This document shows positions 22,001-31,210 of a DNA stretch of 33,002 nt, in pieces (position 1 is the stretch's first letter; each line of letters begins with the position of its first letter). The stretch covers positions 1 to 33,002 of the forward strand of contig JABZGR010000025.1 in the NCBI GenBank assembly GCA_015259125.1. Reading direction: 5' to 3'. Source of the DNA: Alloprevotella tannerae (GTDB lineage Bacteria; Bacteroidota; Bacteroidia; Bacteroidales; Bacteroidaceae). Below the pieces are notes generated by a model. That model had not been told where the DNA came from. It did no database searches and saw nothing but the letters and a program-made list of their open reading frames with translations. The translations under genes and the position numbers were made by a program.

Positions 22001-23893
22001 ATGAAGAAATGGAAAATTGATGATTCCGAGGAACTCTACGGAATAAAAGGTTGGGGTGTCAGTTACTTTGGTATAAACGAGCAAGGTCACGTCTACGTAT
22101 CTCCGCGTAAGGATAGCGTAAAGGTTGACTTGCAGGACGTCGTGGAGGAGCTTGCAAAGCAGGATATCACGGCGCCGATGCTCTTGCGCTTTCCGGATAT
22201 TTTGGATAACCGCATTGAGAAGACTGCACAGTGCTTTAACAACGCCGCAAAAGAATATGATTTCCAAGCAGAGCATTTTATTATTTACCCGATTAAGGTA
22301 AATCAGATGCGCCCGGTTGTTGAAGAAATCATCAGTCACGGCAAGCGTTATAATTTGGGCCTCGAAGCCGGCTCTAAGCCTGAACTTCACGCCGTGATTG
22401 CCACGAATATGGATAGCGACAGCCCGATTATTTGCAACGGCCACAAGGATCAAAACTTCATTGAGCTGGCTTTGTTGGCGCAAAAGATGGGCAAGCGCGT
22501 CTTTCTCGTTATTGAAAAGTTGCCGGAGCTGGCTATCATTGCTCGCACAGCCGAGAGGCTTGGCGTTCGTCCTAATTTAGGCATTCGCATCAAACTTGCT
22601 TCTAGCGGAGCAGGCAAGTGGGAGGAAAGCGGTGGCGATGCTTCAAAGTTTGGCCTCAACTCCAGTGAGCTTTTGAAGGCTTTGCAGATGCTTGACGAGA
22701 TGAATATGCGCGACTGCCTCAAACTTATCCATTTCCACATTGGTAGTCAGATTACTAAAATTCGCAGAATCTCCACCGCTTTGCGCGAGGCGGCACAATT
22801 TTACGTACAGTTGCGCTCACTGGGTTTCGACATACAATTCGTAGATTGCGGCGGCGGTTTAGGTGTAGACTATGACGGCACGCGCTCATCCAACTCTGAG
22901 AGTAGCGTCAATTACTCTATACAAGAATATGTCAACGACTGCGTCTACACCTTCGTCGATGCGGCCAACAAGAATAACATCCCCCATCCGAATCTCATAA
23001 CCGAAGGCGGCCGATCACTTACTGCGCACCATTCCGTTTTGATTCTCGACGTTTTGGAAAGCGTGCGCCCCGCCCGAATGCCCGAAGATTTTGAACCATC
23101 GCCCGACGATCATCAACTCGTCAAAGATTTGAGTGAGATTTGGGACAAAACATCGCCGCGCTCCATGCTTGAAGATTGGCACGACGCCGAAGATATCCGC
23201 GAAGAAGCCCTCGATTTATTCCGTATGGGTATGCTTGATCTCAAGACGCGTGCACAGATCGAAGCCCTCTATTGGAGTGTTACCCACGAAGTCAGTGCAA
23301 TGGTTCACCACCAAAAGCACGTGCCCGACGAGCTACGCGACATCGACAAGCGAATGGCAGATAAATATTTCTGCAACTTCTCTCTCTTTCAATCGCTCCC
23401 CGATTCTTGGGCCATTGATCAGATTTTCCCCATTATGCCTATTGCCCATCTCGACGAGCGGCCTACGCAATCGGCCACAATTCAAGACATCACCTGCGAT
23501 AGCGACGGAAAAATCATCGGCTATGTTAACAACGGACACCAGACAAGCTACATCCCGCTCCACGATGTGCGGCAAGGCGAGCATTATTATATAGGTGTCT
23601 TCCTCGTTGGTGCATATCAGGAAATCTTGGGCAATATGCACAACCTCTTTGGCGATACTAACGCCATCCATATCTCGGTAAATGCCGAAGGATATACAAT
23701 TGATAAGACCATCGATGGCGAAACCGTGGCCGACGTTTTGGAGTACGTCCAATATGACCCCAAGAGTTTGGTGCGGCGTCTTGAATCCTGGGTGCACAAA
23801 GCCGTGGGCGAAGGACGCATTACGAACGAAGAGGGCAAAGAGTTTATCAGTAATTACCGCGCAGGCCTTTACGGCTACACCTATTTAGAGTAA
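22001..23893 (+). CDS. speA: Biosynthetic arginine decarboxylase
   Basis: A 630-residue PLP enzyme of fold III (alanine-racemase type barrel) that converts arginine to agmatine, the first step to putrescine. The PLP lysine is Lys99 in IIYPIKVNQ. HFHIGSQ and the phosphate-binding loop FVDCGGGLGVDYDG are present, and TEGGRSLTAHHSV matches the family's glycine-rich segment. Length equals that of typical SpeA. It lies 73 bp after aroK with no terminator seen between them; ung follows after 8 bp, so read-through is likely. Confidence 0.96.
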   Translation: MKKWKIDDSEELYGIKGWGVSYFGINEQGHVYVSPRKDSVKVDLQDVVEELAKQDITAPMLLRFPDILDNRIEKTAQCFNNAAKEYDFQAEHFIIYPIKVNQMRPVVEEIISHGKRYNLGLEAGSKPELHAVIATNMDSDSPIICNGHKDQNFIELALLAQKMGKRVFLVIEKLPELAIIARTAERLGVRPNLGIRIKLASSGAGKWEESGGDASKFGLNSSELLKALQMLDEMNMRDCLKLIHFHIGSQITKIRRISTALREAAQFYVQLRSLGFDIQFVDCGGGLGVDYDGTRSSNSESSVNYSIQEYVNDCVYTFVDAANKNNIPHPNLITEGGRSLTAHHSVLILDVLESVRPARMPEDFEPSPDDHQLVKDLSEIWDKTSPRSMLEDWHDAEDIREEALDLFRMGMLDLKTRAQIEALYWSVTHEVSAMVHHQKHVPDELRDIDKRMADKYFCNFSLFQSLPDSWAIDQIFPIMPIAHLDERPTQSATIQDITCDSDGKIIGYVNNGHQTSYIPLHDVRQGEHYYIGVFLVGAYQEILGNMHNLFGDTNAIHISVNAEGYTIDKTIDGETVADVLEYVQYDPKSLVRRLESWVHKAVGEGRITNEEGKEFISNYRAGLYGYTYLE

Positions 23894-23901
23894 ACTGCCC
23901 G

Positions 23902-24564
23902 ATGGGAGTACAGATAGAGTCCGGATGGAAAGCCTGCTTAGCTGAAGAGTTTGCTAGCCCATATTTTGCGCAGCTTACCGATTTCGTGCGAGCCGAGTAT
24001 CAATCCGGTCCTTGCTATCCGCCGGGGTCGCAGATCTTTAATGCATTTGATTTATGCCCTTTCGATCGCGTTCGCGTCGTACTTCTGGGTCAAGATCCCT
24101 ACCACGAGCCCGGCCAAGCCGAAGGCCTCTGTTTTAGCGTGCGCGATGGCGTCCCCTTTCCCCCTTCCTTGCGTAATATCTTCAAGGAAATACAAGCCGA
24201 CGTCGGCCAGGCCATTCCTGAGAGCGGCAGTTTGCGCCGCTGGGCTGCTCAAGGCGTACTCTTGCTCAACGCTACGTTGACCGTGCGGGCTCATGCCGCC
24301 GGCAGTCATCAAGGTCGCGGATGGGAAACCTTTACCGACGCCGTCATTCGTCGGCTTAGCGCCGGTCGAGAGCACCTGGTCTTCCTCTTATGGGGTAGCT
24401 ATGCGGGGCGAAAGGCCGAACTCATAGATGCTTCGCGTCACCTTATTTTGCGCTCCCCTCACCCCTCGCCATTGTCCGCCCATCGTGGCTTTTTTGGCAA
24501 CCATCATTTTACCCTTTGCAACGATTATCTTCGCGCCAACGGCTTAGAGCCGATCAATTGGTAA
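23902..24564 (+). CDS. ung: Uracil-DNA glycosylase, family 1
   Basis: A 220-residue base-excision-repair enzyme that removes uracil from DNA. The water-activating motif is GQDPYHEPGQAEG with Asp65. FSV and PPSLRNIFKE follow, then LLLNATLTVR, and the leucine loop HPSPLSAHRGFFG with catalytic His187. Length matches E. coli Ung. It starts 8 bp after speA and is likely in the same operon. The usual NTVLTVR reads NATLTVR here, a mild change. Confidence 0.96.
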   Translation: MGVQIESGWKACLAEEFASPYFAQLTDFVRAEYQSGPCYPPGSQIFNAFDLCPFDRVRVVLLGQDPYHEPGQAEGLCFSVRDGVPFPPSLRNIFKEIQADVGQAIPESGSLRRWAAQGVLLLNATLTVRAHAAGSHQGRGWETFTDAVIRRLSAGREHLVFLLWGSYAGRKAELIDASRHLILRSPHPSPLSAHRGFFGNHHFTLCNDYLRANGLEPINW

Positions 24565-24623
24565 CGATATTTCGCGCTTTCTACACACAATATTAATATA
24601 CGATGCACTCTTCTCGCCGCGCA

Positions 24624-25208
24624 ATGCCCATTTTGCAAGTAGCCAATGTCTTATTGTCTGCCGAAATCGTTACGGAATATTTCTGTTGCGACCTTTCCGC
24701 CTGCCACGGCCAATGCTGTGTCGATGGTGAGAGTGGGGCGCCGCTTACGCTCGATGAAGCCGCAGAGCTGGAGCGCGTTTTGCCGATTGTTGAGGGCGAC
24801 TTATCGGCCGAGGCGCGCAAAGTCATAGCCCAACAAGGTGTAGCTTATGTTGACATCGAGGGCGATTTGGTGACGAGCATCGTAAATGGGCAAGACTGCG
24901 TTTTCACCTGCTACGAAGACAGCTGCTGCCTCTGTGCTGCTGAGCGAGCCTATCGCCAACAGCATACGGATTGGTGCAAGCCCATCTCCTGCGCCTTGTA
25001 TCCCATTCGCGAAAAGCAATTGAGTAATGGTTACGTAGGACTCAATTATCATCGATGGAGCGTTTGCGATGCTGCGCGCCGTAAAGGGCAGGAACTGCAT
25101 TTGCCGATCTATCGCTTTCTAAAAGCGCCTTTGATTCGCCGTTTTGGTGAAGCCTGGTATAAAGAATTAGAAGAAACGGCTGAGGCCTTGCGCGCTGCCT
25201 CAACGTAG
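24624..25208 (+). CDS. DUF3109 family cysteine-rich protein
   Basis: A 194-residue protein from the ATG at 24624, which gives the family-like start MPILQVANVLLSAEIVTEYF; an ATG at 24603 would add seven residues. The Cys pattern FCCDLSACHGQCC near the N-terminus, CVFTCYEDSCCLC in the middle, and KPISCALYPIR are characteristic of DUF3109, related to YkgJ-type metal-binding CxxxCxxCC proteins. It probably binds zinc or an iron-sulphur centre; the biological role is not known. It follows ung by about 60 bp on the same strand and is the last gene before a terminator. Confidence 0.85.
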   Translation: MPILQVANVLLSAEIVTEYFCCDLSACHGQCCVDGESGAPLTLDEAAELERVLPIVEGDLSAEARKVIAQQGVAYVDIEGDLVTSIVNGQDCVFTCYEDSCCLCAAERAYRQQHTDWCKPISCALYPIREKQLSNGYVGLNYHRWSVCDAARRKGQELHLPIYRFLKAPLIRRFGEAWYKELEETAEALRAAST

Positions 25209-25239
25209 CGCTGCATCGGCTTTGTCGGTATCAACTCAT

Positions 25240-25288
25240 CAGTAGGGATTGCTGTGTCATATTCGGCCCGGCAGTCCCTACTGCTTTT
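25240..25288 (+). terminator. Intrinsic terminator after the DUF3109 gene
   Basis: CAGTAGGGA (25240-25248) pairs with TCCCTACTG (25275-25283), followed by CTTTTT. It closes the topA-to-DUF3109 transcription unit. Confidence 0.85.
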
Positions 25289-25751
25289 TATGCAGACTTA
25301 CCTTGACTGCCGGTAGGTGAATGGGAGTAGGGGTATTCATAAATAAATAGTCTCTTCTCCTAATCTGCTTTTCTCTTCCCCTTCATCGTTTTTCTGCATC
25401 GCGTGTGCAATGCCCGCTAGGAGGCCTCAATTGAAAATTGTAGCAGAGGCTTTTGCTGCAATGTTTACAGCGACAAGCGTCATCGCTGATAAAAACAAAA
25501 AGACCTTAAACGGCCGTTTCCATCGCTATGGTAAAAACTAAATACGCTTAAAGTAGCTTAAGCAGATTGTTTTTCGGTCTTCAAATGTCCGGCAATTAAG
25601 CTCTGCCTTTTCCTTATTTTATTTTAGTAGTGCGGTTTTTACGTGCATAATATTTTAAAATGAGTCAGAACGCTGAATATTTTACTGATGATTTAAGATA
25701 GTTTGAATCACGATAGAATCTTTTCTAATTGTCTATATCTGTAAATACGTT
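25289..25751. other. Intergenic region before the lipoprotein operon
   Basis: No supported gene. A 43-codon ORF (25410-25541, plus) is open but has no promoter, repeat or recognisable sequence, so I leave it uncalled. The 12-base palindrome AAACGGCCGTTT lies at about 25508-25519. Confidence 0.4.
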
Positions 25752-25784
25752 TTTGACGGCGCAAAGGCTTTTGCTTACTTTCGC
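25752..25784 (+). promoter_or_regulatory. Promoter of the lipoprotein-cytolysin operon
   Basis: TTTG (25752-25755), 20 nt, TACTTTCGC (25776-25784): exact -33 element, one mismatch in -7. The first ATG is 70 bp downstream. No other good promoter is seen before the terminator at 31211. Confidence 0.65.
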
Positions 25785-25853
25785 GCCCAAATAATCCATC
25801 TCTGCTTGACCTTGTGGTGAGCAGATTGGGTTGGGATTTTTGAAGAGAGATAT

Positions 25854-26762
25854 ATGAAGAAGTTTTACAATTCTATATTGCCCGCAGTCCTATTTCTATG
25901 CGGTTTGAGTCTGAGCTTAACGGCTTGCAGTCACAATGGGGGCGAGGATATGCCCGAAGAACCGCAGAAAAGCGGCGATACAATTTTAGCGACCATTTCG
26001 CAAGCTACGGGTACACACATCGGTCAAGACGTGAACGGCTTGAAAATTGGTGATTCCATCTATTATAACTTGACGATAGACGATCCCAAAGGATCTAAGT
26101 CGGCAACTTATACGCTTGATCTAGATGGCGTAGGTAGTACAAAGAATCATAGGCGCTTCAATAAAGATTTTACGCTCCACATCTCTAAAATAGCTGACGA
26201 CGGCTCGACAAATGATTGGCATCAGATAACGGAATTTCCCTATACTTTGCCGTCAAAGGGGCGCTATCGCTTGATGTACGTGGCTAAGTCGGATGGTACA
26301 TTTATTCACGAATTCAAACTTCAACGGAAAATAAATAATAAGCCTAATAGCAAGGTTACAAACTTTTCTGTTGTATTTAATGTCTTGGATGTGGATCTTG
26401 TTTATAACCTCGACATCTCGCAAGTTGGTAATATATGTTATAATGTGTGGTATTCTCTCGGTATAAGTATAAAGGGTGGCGATTTTGCGACAGATAAGCT
26501 ACTTGAAAAGTCGAATGGCAGTTCCTATGCTTATAGACTCATTTATGATGGGAAGGAGTATAGTAGTTCTTTTGAATCTGGATCTAAACAGGTTTTTGTA
26601 AAATACGGCCAAGATTATGTATACGATATAGGGCCGTATATTAATGATAAGTATGTTTCAGAACTTGTTATTACAATTAAGCCATCTAATGGTGCGCCTC
26701 CTACCTACTTCCAATACAAGAATCTAAAGATGCGAAAAGTGGTTAATTGGAGAAGAGTATAG
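25854..26762 (+). CDS. Lipoprotein paralogue 1 of the cytolysin operon
   Basis: A 302-residue protein with an SPII signal (lipobox LTAC, Cys25) and an acidic stretch soon after the Cys (HNGGEDMPEE), as in surface-exposed Bacteroidota lipoproteins. The mature part has two beta-rich halves. The first (about 45-165) carries GQDxNGLxxGDxIYYNLTIDD, YTLDLDG and LPSKGRYRLMYVAKSDGTFIHEFKLQR, an Ig-like pattern. The second (about 170-300) ends in VITIKPSNGAPPTYFQYKNLKMRK. I do not recognise the family. It is closest to paralogue 3. First of five co-directional genes leading to a cytolysin-like gene; the role could be partner, receptor-binding or immunity. Confidence 0.8.
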   Translation: MKKFYNSILPAVLFLCGLSLSLTACSHNGGEDMPEEPQKSGDTILATISQATGTHIGQDVNGLKIGDSIYYNLTIDDPKGSKSATYTLDLDGVGSTKNHRRFNKDFTLHISKIADDGSTNDWHQITEFPYTLPSKGRYRLMYVAKSDGTFIHEFKLQRKINNKPNSKVTNFSVVFNVLDVDLVYNLDISQVGNICYNVWYSLGISIKGGDFATDKLLEKSNGSSYAYRLIYDGKEYSSSFESGSKQVFVKYGQDYVYDIGPYINDKYVSELVITIKPSNGAPPTYFQYKNLKMRKVVNWRRV

Positions 26763-26819
26763 TATAAATACGCGCAAAAACACCATAACAAAATACTTAG
26801 TAACTCAAAAGAGCAACAA

Positions 26820-27809
26820 ATGAAGAAGTTTTACAAATCTATATTTTCCGCAGTCTTACTTCTATGCAGTTTGTCTGTAAGCTTGACAGCTTGCAGCCAT
26901 GAAGGGAGCGAGACGCCTGAAAAACCTAACACAGAAGATCCTTCTTCAGATGGGACTACTCCCAATAAACCTAATCCCGATACACCTCAACAGAAAGGCG
27001 ATTCTATCTTGGCGCAACTTGTACCGACACCGGCAGCTGAGTCCGGTCAAGACTTGGAGGGGTTTTTGGTAGGCGATAAAATCTATTATGATCTTAAGAT
27101 TACAGACGCTAAAGGTGCAGAGTCGAGTACTTATACGCTTGACCTCGAAGGGGCAGGCCGCGTCGAAAATCATAGGCAAATCGGAAAAGACTTTGCCCTT
27201 TTTGTTGCAAAAGTCAAAGCAGATGGCTCGGCAAAAGATTGGAATGAGGTGAAGAGCTTCCCTTATACGCTGCCGTCAAAGGGTGATTATCGCTTGATGT
27301 ACAAGTCTAAGACTGATGGAACGTTTGATCATAAATACCAGCTTAAGCGTCAATCGAAGGGTAAATCTGATAGCAAGACCACAAACCTCCCGATCGTTTT
27401 TTATGTGTTGGACGTGGATATTGCTTATGCTGTTGAAAAATTATCAGTTCCTTATGATGAGCGGGTGAGATATTTGATGGGTATCAAAATAAAATGTGGA
27501 AGTTTGCCAACAGATAAATTGCTTGAAACGTTTGATCCTAACTTCCCTAAAGGTCGCTCCTATACGTTTAAGCTTGTTTATAAGAATGAAGATTATACCG
27601 ACTCTTTCCAGCCAAATGTTTATCAGCGGTTCTATCATAGCGGATATGTGGTCTATGATAAGAGAAAAGGAGAACCAGACCTTGATTATTTGTCTAGGGA
27701 TATTAAAGATCTTATTATTACGATTAAGACAGCAGCCAATGTAGCTCCTCTCAAATTTCGATTTAAGAAGCTGGGGGTACGAAGAGATGATGATTGGAGA
27801 AGAAAGTAA
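26820..27809 (+). CDS. Lipoprotein paralogue 2 of the cytolysin operon
   Basis: A 329-residue protein; lipobox SLTAC with Cys25. It shares every conserved block of paralogue 1 but has a longer Pro/Asp/Thr-rich linker after the lipid anchor (KPNTEDPSSDGTTPNKPNP...), as expected of a surface tether. In the middle block MYKSKTDGTFDHKYQLKRQ replaces MYVAKSDGTFIHEFKLQR. The second half is more diverged than the first, so that part may carry specificity. 57 bp from paralogue 1, with no hairpin between. Confidence 0.8.
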   Translation: MKKFYKSIFSAVLLLCSLSVSLTACSHEGSETPEKPNTEDPSSDGTTPNKPNPDTPQQKGDSILAQLVPTPAAESGQDLEGFLVGDKIYYDLKITDAKGAESSTYTLDLEGAGRVENHRQIGKDFALFVAKVKADGSAKDWNEVKSFPYTLPSKGDYRLMYKSKTDGTFDHKYQLKRQSKGKSDSKTTNLPIVFYVLDVDIAYAVEKLSVPYDERVRYLMGIKIKCGSLPTDKLLETFDPNFPKGRSYTFKLVYKNEDYTDSFQPNVYQRFYHSGYVVYDKRKGEPDLDYLSRDIKDLIITIKTAANVAPLKFRFKKLGVRRDDDWRRK

Positions 27810-27887
27810 AGAGAAGAGTATTAAAGCGCTTAATCTCGCTACGGTGCGTGGACGTCTTGGCGTAGTTTAGATTTCAAAATAATATAT

Positions 27888-28862
27888 ATGAAGAAGTTTT
27901 TCAGTTCAATATTTTCAGTCAGTCTATTGTTGTGTGGCTTAATGGTGACGTTGTCGGCGTGTAGTCGGGATGGGGGCGATAACATTCCCGAAAAGCCTAC
28001 GACTGATGAGCCTACTCCGGATGATTCTAATTCGGGCGAAGTGCAACAGAAGGGCGACTCGATCTTTGCAAAAATTTCGCAGGCTACCGGTGCACGCATT
28101 GGTCAAGATCTTAACGGCTTGTTAGTAGGCGATACTATTTATTATAATCTTACGATAGAGGACTCAAAAGCTTCTAAGTTGACCGACTATACACTTGACC
28201 TTGAAGGTGTAAATAGTACGTATAATCATAGACGCTTCAATAAAGACTTTATACTTAAGATTGCTAAAATAGAAAGCGATGGCTCGACGAAAGATTGGCA
28301 TCAAGTGAATAGTTTCCCTTATGTTTTGCCGGAAAAGGGTCGTTATCGACTGATGTACGTGGCTAATTCAGATGGTACGTTTATTCACGAATTCAAACTT
28401 CAGCGCAGGTTAAATAAAGAACCCCATAGCAAGGTTACAAACCTCTCTGTTGTATTTAATGTCCTAGCAATAAATCTCCTCTATGCTGTAGAATCGACGG
28501 AAGATCTGTATGGTGCTAATGCCTATTTGGTGAGGTATTCTTTAAGTATAAGTATAAAGAGTGGTGACTTCGCGACAGATAAATTGTTTGAAAAAGCTCC
28601 CGGACGCTCTTACTCTTACAAAATTGTGTGTGATGGGGTCGAATATAACGATACCTTTGAGCCCGGTGTGTGGCAGACATTTTATAATCAGTCTAAGTAT
28701 CATTATTATGGAAAAAATAGTGGGCCGGAATTTCAAGACAAGTATATCTCAGAACTTGTAATTACTGTTAAGCCTTCGAGCGATGCGCCACCGACGCTCT
28801 TTCAGTATAAGAATCTGAGAATGGTGAGAGAAGTTAATGGGCGAAGAAAGTCACGCGGCTAA
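27888..28862 (+). CDS. Lipoprotein paralogue 3 of the cytolysin operon
   Basis: A 324-residue protein; lipobox TLSAC with Cys25. The core is nearly the same as paralogue 1 (ISQATGxxIGQDxNGL, HRRFNKDF, SDGTFIHEFKLQR, KVTNxSVVFNVL), also at DNA level, which indicates a recent duplication. The Pro/Thr/Asp linker is of intermediate length. It differs from paralogue 1 mainly between residues about 200 and 285. Confidence 0.8.
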   Translation: MKKFFSSIFSVSLLLCGLMVTLSACSRDGGDNIPEKPTTDEPTPDDSNSGEVQQKGDSIFAKISQATGARIGQDLNGLLVGDTIYYNLTIEDSKASKLTDYTLDLEGVNSTYNHRRFNKDFILKIAKIESDGSTKDWHQVNSFPYVLPEKGRYRLMYVANSDGTFIHEFKLQRRLNKEPHSKVTNLSVVFNVLAINLLYAVESTEDLYGANAYLVRYSLSISIKSGDFATDKLFEKAPGRSYSYKIVCDGVEYNDTFEPGVWQTFYNQSKYHYYGKNSGPEFQDKYISELVITVKPSSDAPPTLFQYKNLRMVREVNGRRKSRG

Positions 28863-28903
28863 GCGTAATGTGATAATTAAAATTGATTCTCAAATATCCG
28901 ATT

Positions 28904-29809
28904 ATGAAAAAAATCTACAATTCAGGCCTTTCATTCTTTCTGCTGATGTGCGGATTGATGATCAGCTTAACCGCCTGCAGCAATAATAAAGGCGAAGACA
29001 TTCCTGACGATTCTGATCCAAGTGTAAGTACAAGTAGTGACTCTGTCATTGTGCGGCTTACGCCTACTTCAGGTGTGCATACCGATCAAGACCTTAACGG
29101 GCTCTTATTGGGCGATACAATCTATTACGACTTTAGAATTGTTGATACCAAAGCACCCAAGAATACTACTTATACGTTGGACTTTGAAGGAGCAGGTTCT
29201 GCAGACTATCATCGACGAATCAATCAAGACTTTAAGCTTATGATAGGTAAGGTTGAAGATGGAGATTCAGTGAAGGAATGGGAGACGATCAACGAGTTTC
29301 CTTACGTACTGCCCTCTAGCGGCCTCTATCAAATTAAATACATAACGATGTCAGATGGAACGTTTATCCACGATCTGAAAATCCAACGTCGCGTAGATGA
29401 GAAACCCAAGGGAAAGATTACGCATCAACCTGTACTGTTTAATGTCTTACGCGTAGAGCTATGGTTCGAAGAATATACTTACAGGAAGCATGGTCGGAGA
29501 CGCTATCGAAACAATTTCTATTTCAAAGTAAGATGTGGCGAATTTAATACAGACCAATTGTTTAATAATTCCGGGTTATCTTCTAATGAGCGTTCTTATA
29601 CTTATAAGATCTTCTATGATGGTAAAGTGTTTAATGGCACATTCCAAGGCAATGTTCCTCAGTATTTCTATGAAGACAAAGAACAACACGGAGGAAGGCC
29701 GGAAGTTAAGAATCTTGTTGTCTCCAACTTTGTTTTAAACATTACTTCGGCAGATAACCCGACACCAACATCATTCCAATTCAAGAATTTAAAGTTAGAA
29801 AAACGATAA
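28904..29809 (+). CDS. Lipoprotein paralogue 4 of the cytolysin operon
   Basis: A 301-residue protein from the ATG at 28904, which aligns the lipobox Cys at position 25 with its paralogues; an upstream ATG at 28883 would add seven residues. The most diverged copy: DQDLNGLLLGDTIYYDFRIVD and YTLDFEGAGS are kept, while the second half has an unrelated basic stretch (YRKHGRRRYRNNFYF). The end SFQFKNLKLEKR matches the others. It is 38 bp from the cytolysin-like gene. Confidence 0.8.
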   Translation: MKKIYNSGLSFFLLMCGLMISLTACSNNKGEDIPDDSDPSVSTSSDSVIVRLTPTSGVHTDQDLNGLLLGDTIYYDFRIVDTKAPKNTTYTLDFEGAGSADYHRRINQDFKLMIGKVEDGDSVKEWETINEFPYVLPSSGLYQIKYITMSDGTFIHDLKIQRRVDEKPKGKITHQPVLFNVLRVELWFEEYTYRKHGRRRYRNNFYFKVRCGEFNTDQLFNNSGLSSNERSYTYKIFYDGKVFNGTFQGNVPQYFYEDKEQHGGRPEVKNLVVSNFVLNITSADNPTPTSFQFKNLKLEKR

Positions 29810-29847
29810 ATAACATTAAGTATAACTCAACCAAACAAAACAAAACA

Positions 29848-30963
29848 ATGAAAAGTATGAAATTATTTGGTAATGCAGCCTGCGCTCTGTTCTTGGGCCT
29901 TGTAGCTGCAAGTTGTAACAACAACGACACGCCCGATTCTCCCACTCAGCCTGATATGAAGAGGGTCGAGTTCAAAACGCTGAAAGACGTCGTAGAAAGC
30001 GAAACGCCGACTGATAATGTGCAGGGCGACAAGCGCGAGTATCTGCAAATCGTAAGAAAGCAAGACACGTTTACTCCTGTTGAGCTCGTTCAGGAAAATC
30101 CTCAGATCTATCCGGGTAGCGTGTTGCGTGGTGGCGATTTGTTGGAAACCGGCTACTCTCCGCTCGTTATCAAAGATCCGAAGGAAATTACACTGTCAAT
30201 GTCTTTACAGGGTCCCGGCGTTAAGGTTTCTAAGAAGACTTTGCCGTTGATCAGTGAGGTGCGCCAGAACGTAAATGACCTCGTTAACGACAACAGAGAT
30301 CGTATTGACTACGATAATAATAAAACTTCTTTGTCTTATACGGCACACGAGGTTACCACTATTGAAAGTAGTAATAAGACTTTCCGTACCCACGTGAAAG
30401 TTGGTGTATTGAACAATTTGCTTGGCCTGACACTGAAGTATACTTATAACAAGGAAACCAGCAACACTAAGAAGTATGTCCTAGTGAAAATACGTCAAAG
30501 TTTCTACAACATCAGCGTTGATCCTATCCTTTTCGAAGACTGGGGTACTTTTGTTAAGACCGGCGAATACGAACCGGTATATGTAAGCAGCGTTGATTAT
30601 GGTCGTGTAGCTAACTTGCTTGTCGAAACAAATGAAAGTGCTGAATCTGTTCGTAAGACGTTTGAAACGGAAATTAACTTAGCCGTGAAGAAATTCAACG
30701 TTGGCGCAGGCGTATCTACGGACAATAAGGTTTATAAGTACTTTAAGGAAAGCAAAGTAAACGTATTGATCTGGGGCGGACCGCTTAGCATGGGTAAAAA
30801 TGTTACATCTTACGAAGACTTACTCAATTTCCTCAAGAAGCCAACACCGGCTCAATTGGTTCAATCTGCTGCACCTATCGCCTACACGCTTCGTTCTGCA
30901 GTAGACAACCGAGAAATAGAAGTTAAGGTTACTTACACTGAGGCTAATAAGATCTTTAAGTAA
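29848..30963 (+). CDS. Cholesterol-dependent-cytolysin-like lipoprotein lacking domain 4
   Basis: A 371-residue protein with an SPII-type signal ending VAAS-Cys23. The rest follows thiol-activated cytolysin domains 1-3 (PF01289) in order: PQIYPGSVLRGGDLLETG (85-102, the family's vYPGAll block), ITLSMSLQGPG (114-124), ISEVRQNVNDLVND (135-148), KIRQSFYNISVD (214-225), EPVYVSSVDYGR (242-253, near-identical to the family consensus PxxVSxVAYGR), the paired glycines VLIWGGP (306-312) and APIAYTLRSAVDN (342-354). It then stops, where cytolysins continue into domain 4 with the undecapeptide and cholesterol motif. It should thus form the pore-forming core without the usual membrane binder, and a lipid anchor at the N-terminus. 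Likely partners are the four lipoproteins just upstream. The ending is a normal double stop. Confidence 0.85.
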   Translation: MKSMKLFGNAACALFLGLVAASCNNNDTPDSPTQPDMKRVEFKTLKDVVESETPTDNVQGDKREYLQIVRKQDTFTPVELVQENPQIYPGSVLRGGDLLETGYSPLVIKDPKEITLSMSLQGPGVKVSKKTLPLISEVRQNVNDLVNDNRDRIDYDNNKTSLSYTAHEVTTIESSNKTFRTHVKVGVLNNLLGLTLKYTYNKETSNTKKYVLVKIRQSFYNISVDPILFEDWGTFVKTGEYEPVYVSSVDYGRVANLLVETNESAESVRKTFETEINLAVKKFNVGAGVSTDNKVYKYFKESKVNVLIWGGPLSMGKNVTSYEDLLNFLKKPTPAQLVQSAAPIAYTLRSAVDNREIEVKVTYTEANKIFK

Positions 30964-31210
30964 TAAAGGATCAATCCATAAAGTGTTTGGGTATTGCAGC
31001 CACGTTTTGCTCCTGCCGTTCTTATCGGCTTGAAGCAATGGGGGTGCGGGGGAGCACTAAAAGGAACTTGAGCAGGTAAAATTACCGCAAGAGAAGAGCA
31101 CGGCTTTGTAAACGATTTCAACAGACTTCGTAGCGGACGAATACAATCAGTTGCTCGAAATCTATTCCGTGTAAGAAACGCTTGCTCCCATCCCAACCGT
31201 AGACCTCGAA
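30964..31210 (+). other. Long 3' region after the cytolysin-like gene, possible gene remnant
   Basis: No intact ORF lies between the stop and the terminator 250 bp later. A short frame near 31115-31172 reads TDFVADEYNQLLEIYSV before a stop, which looks like a protein C-terminus but is cut off upstream by a stop. No cytolysin undecapeptide (Trp-rich) can be read in any plus frame, so domain 4 has not simply been lost to a frameshift here. Confidence 0.3.

Noticed and set aside
25410..25541. 43-codon plus-strand ORF before the lipoprotein operon
   Set aside because: No promoter, no recognisable feature and no sign of selection; could be chance.
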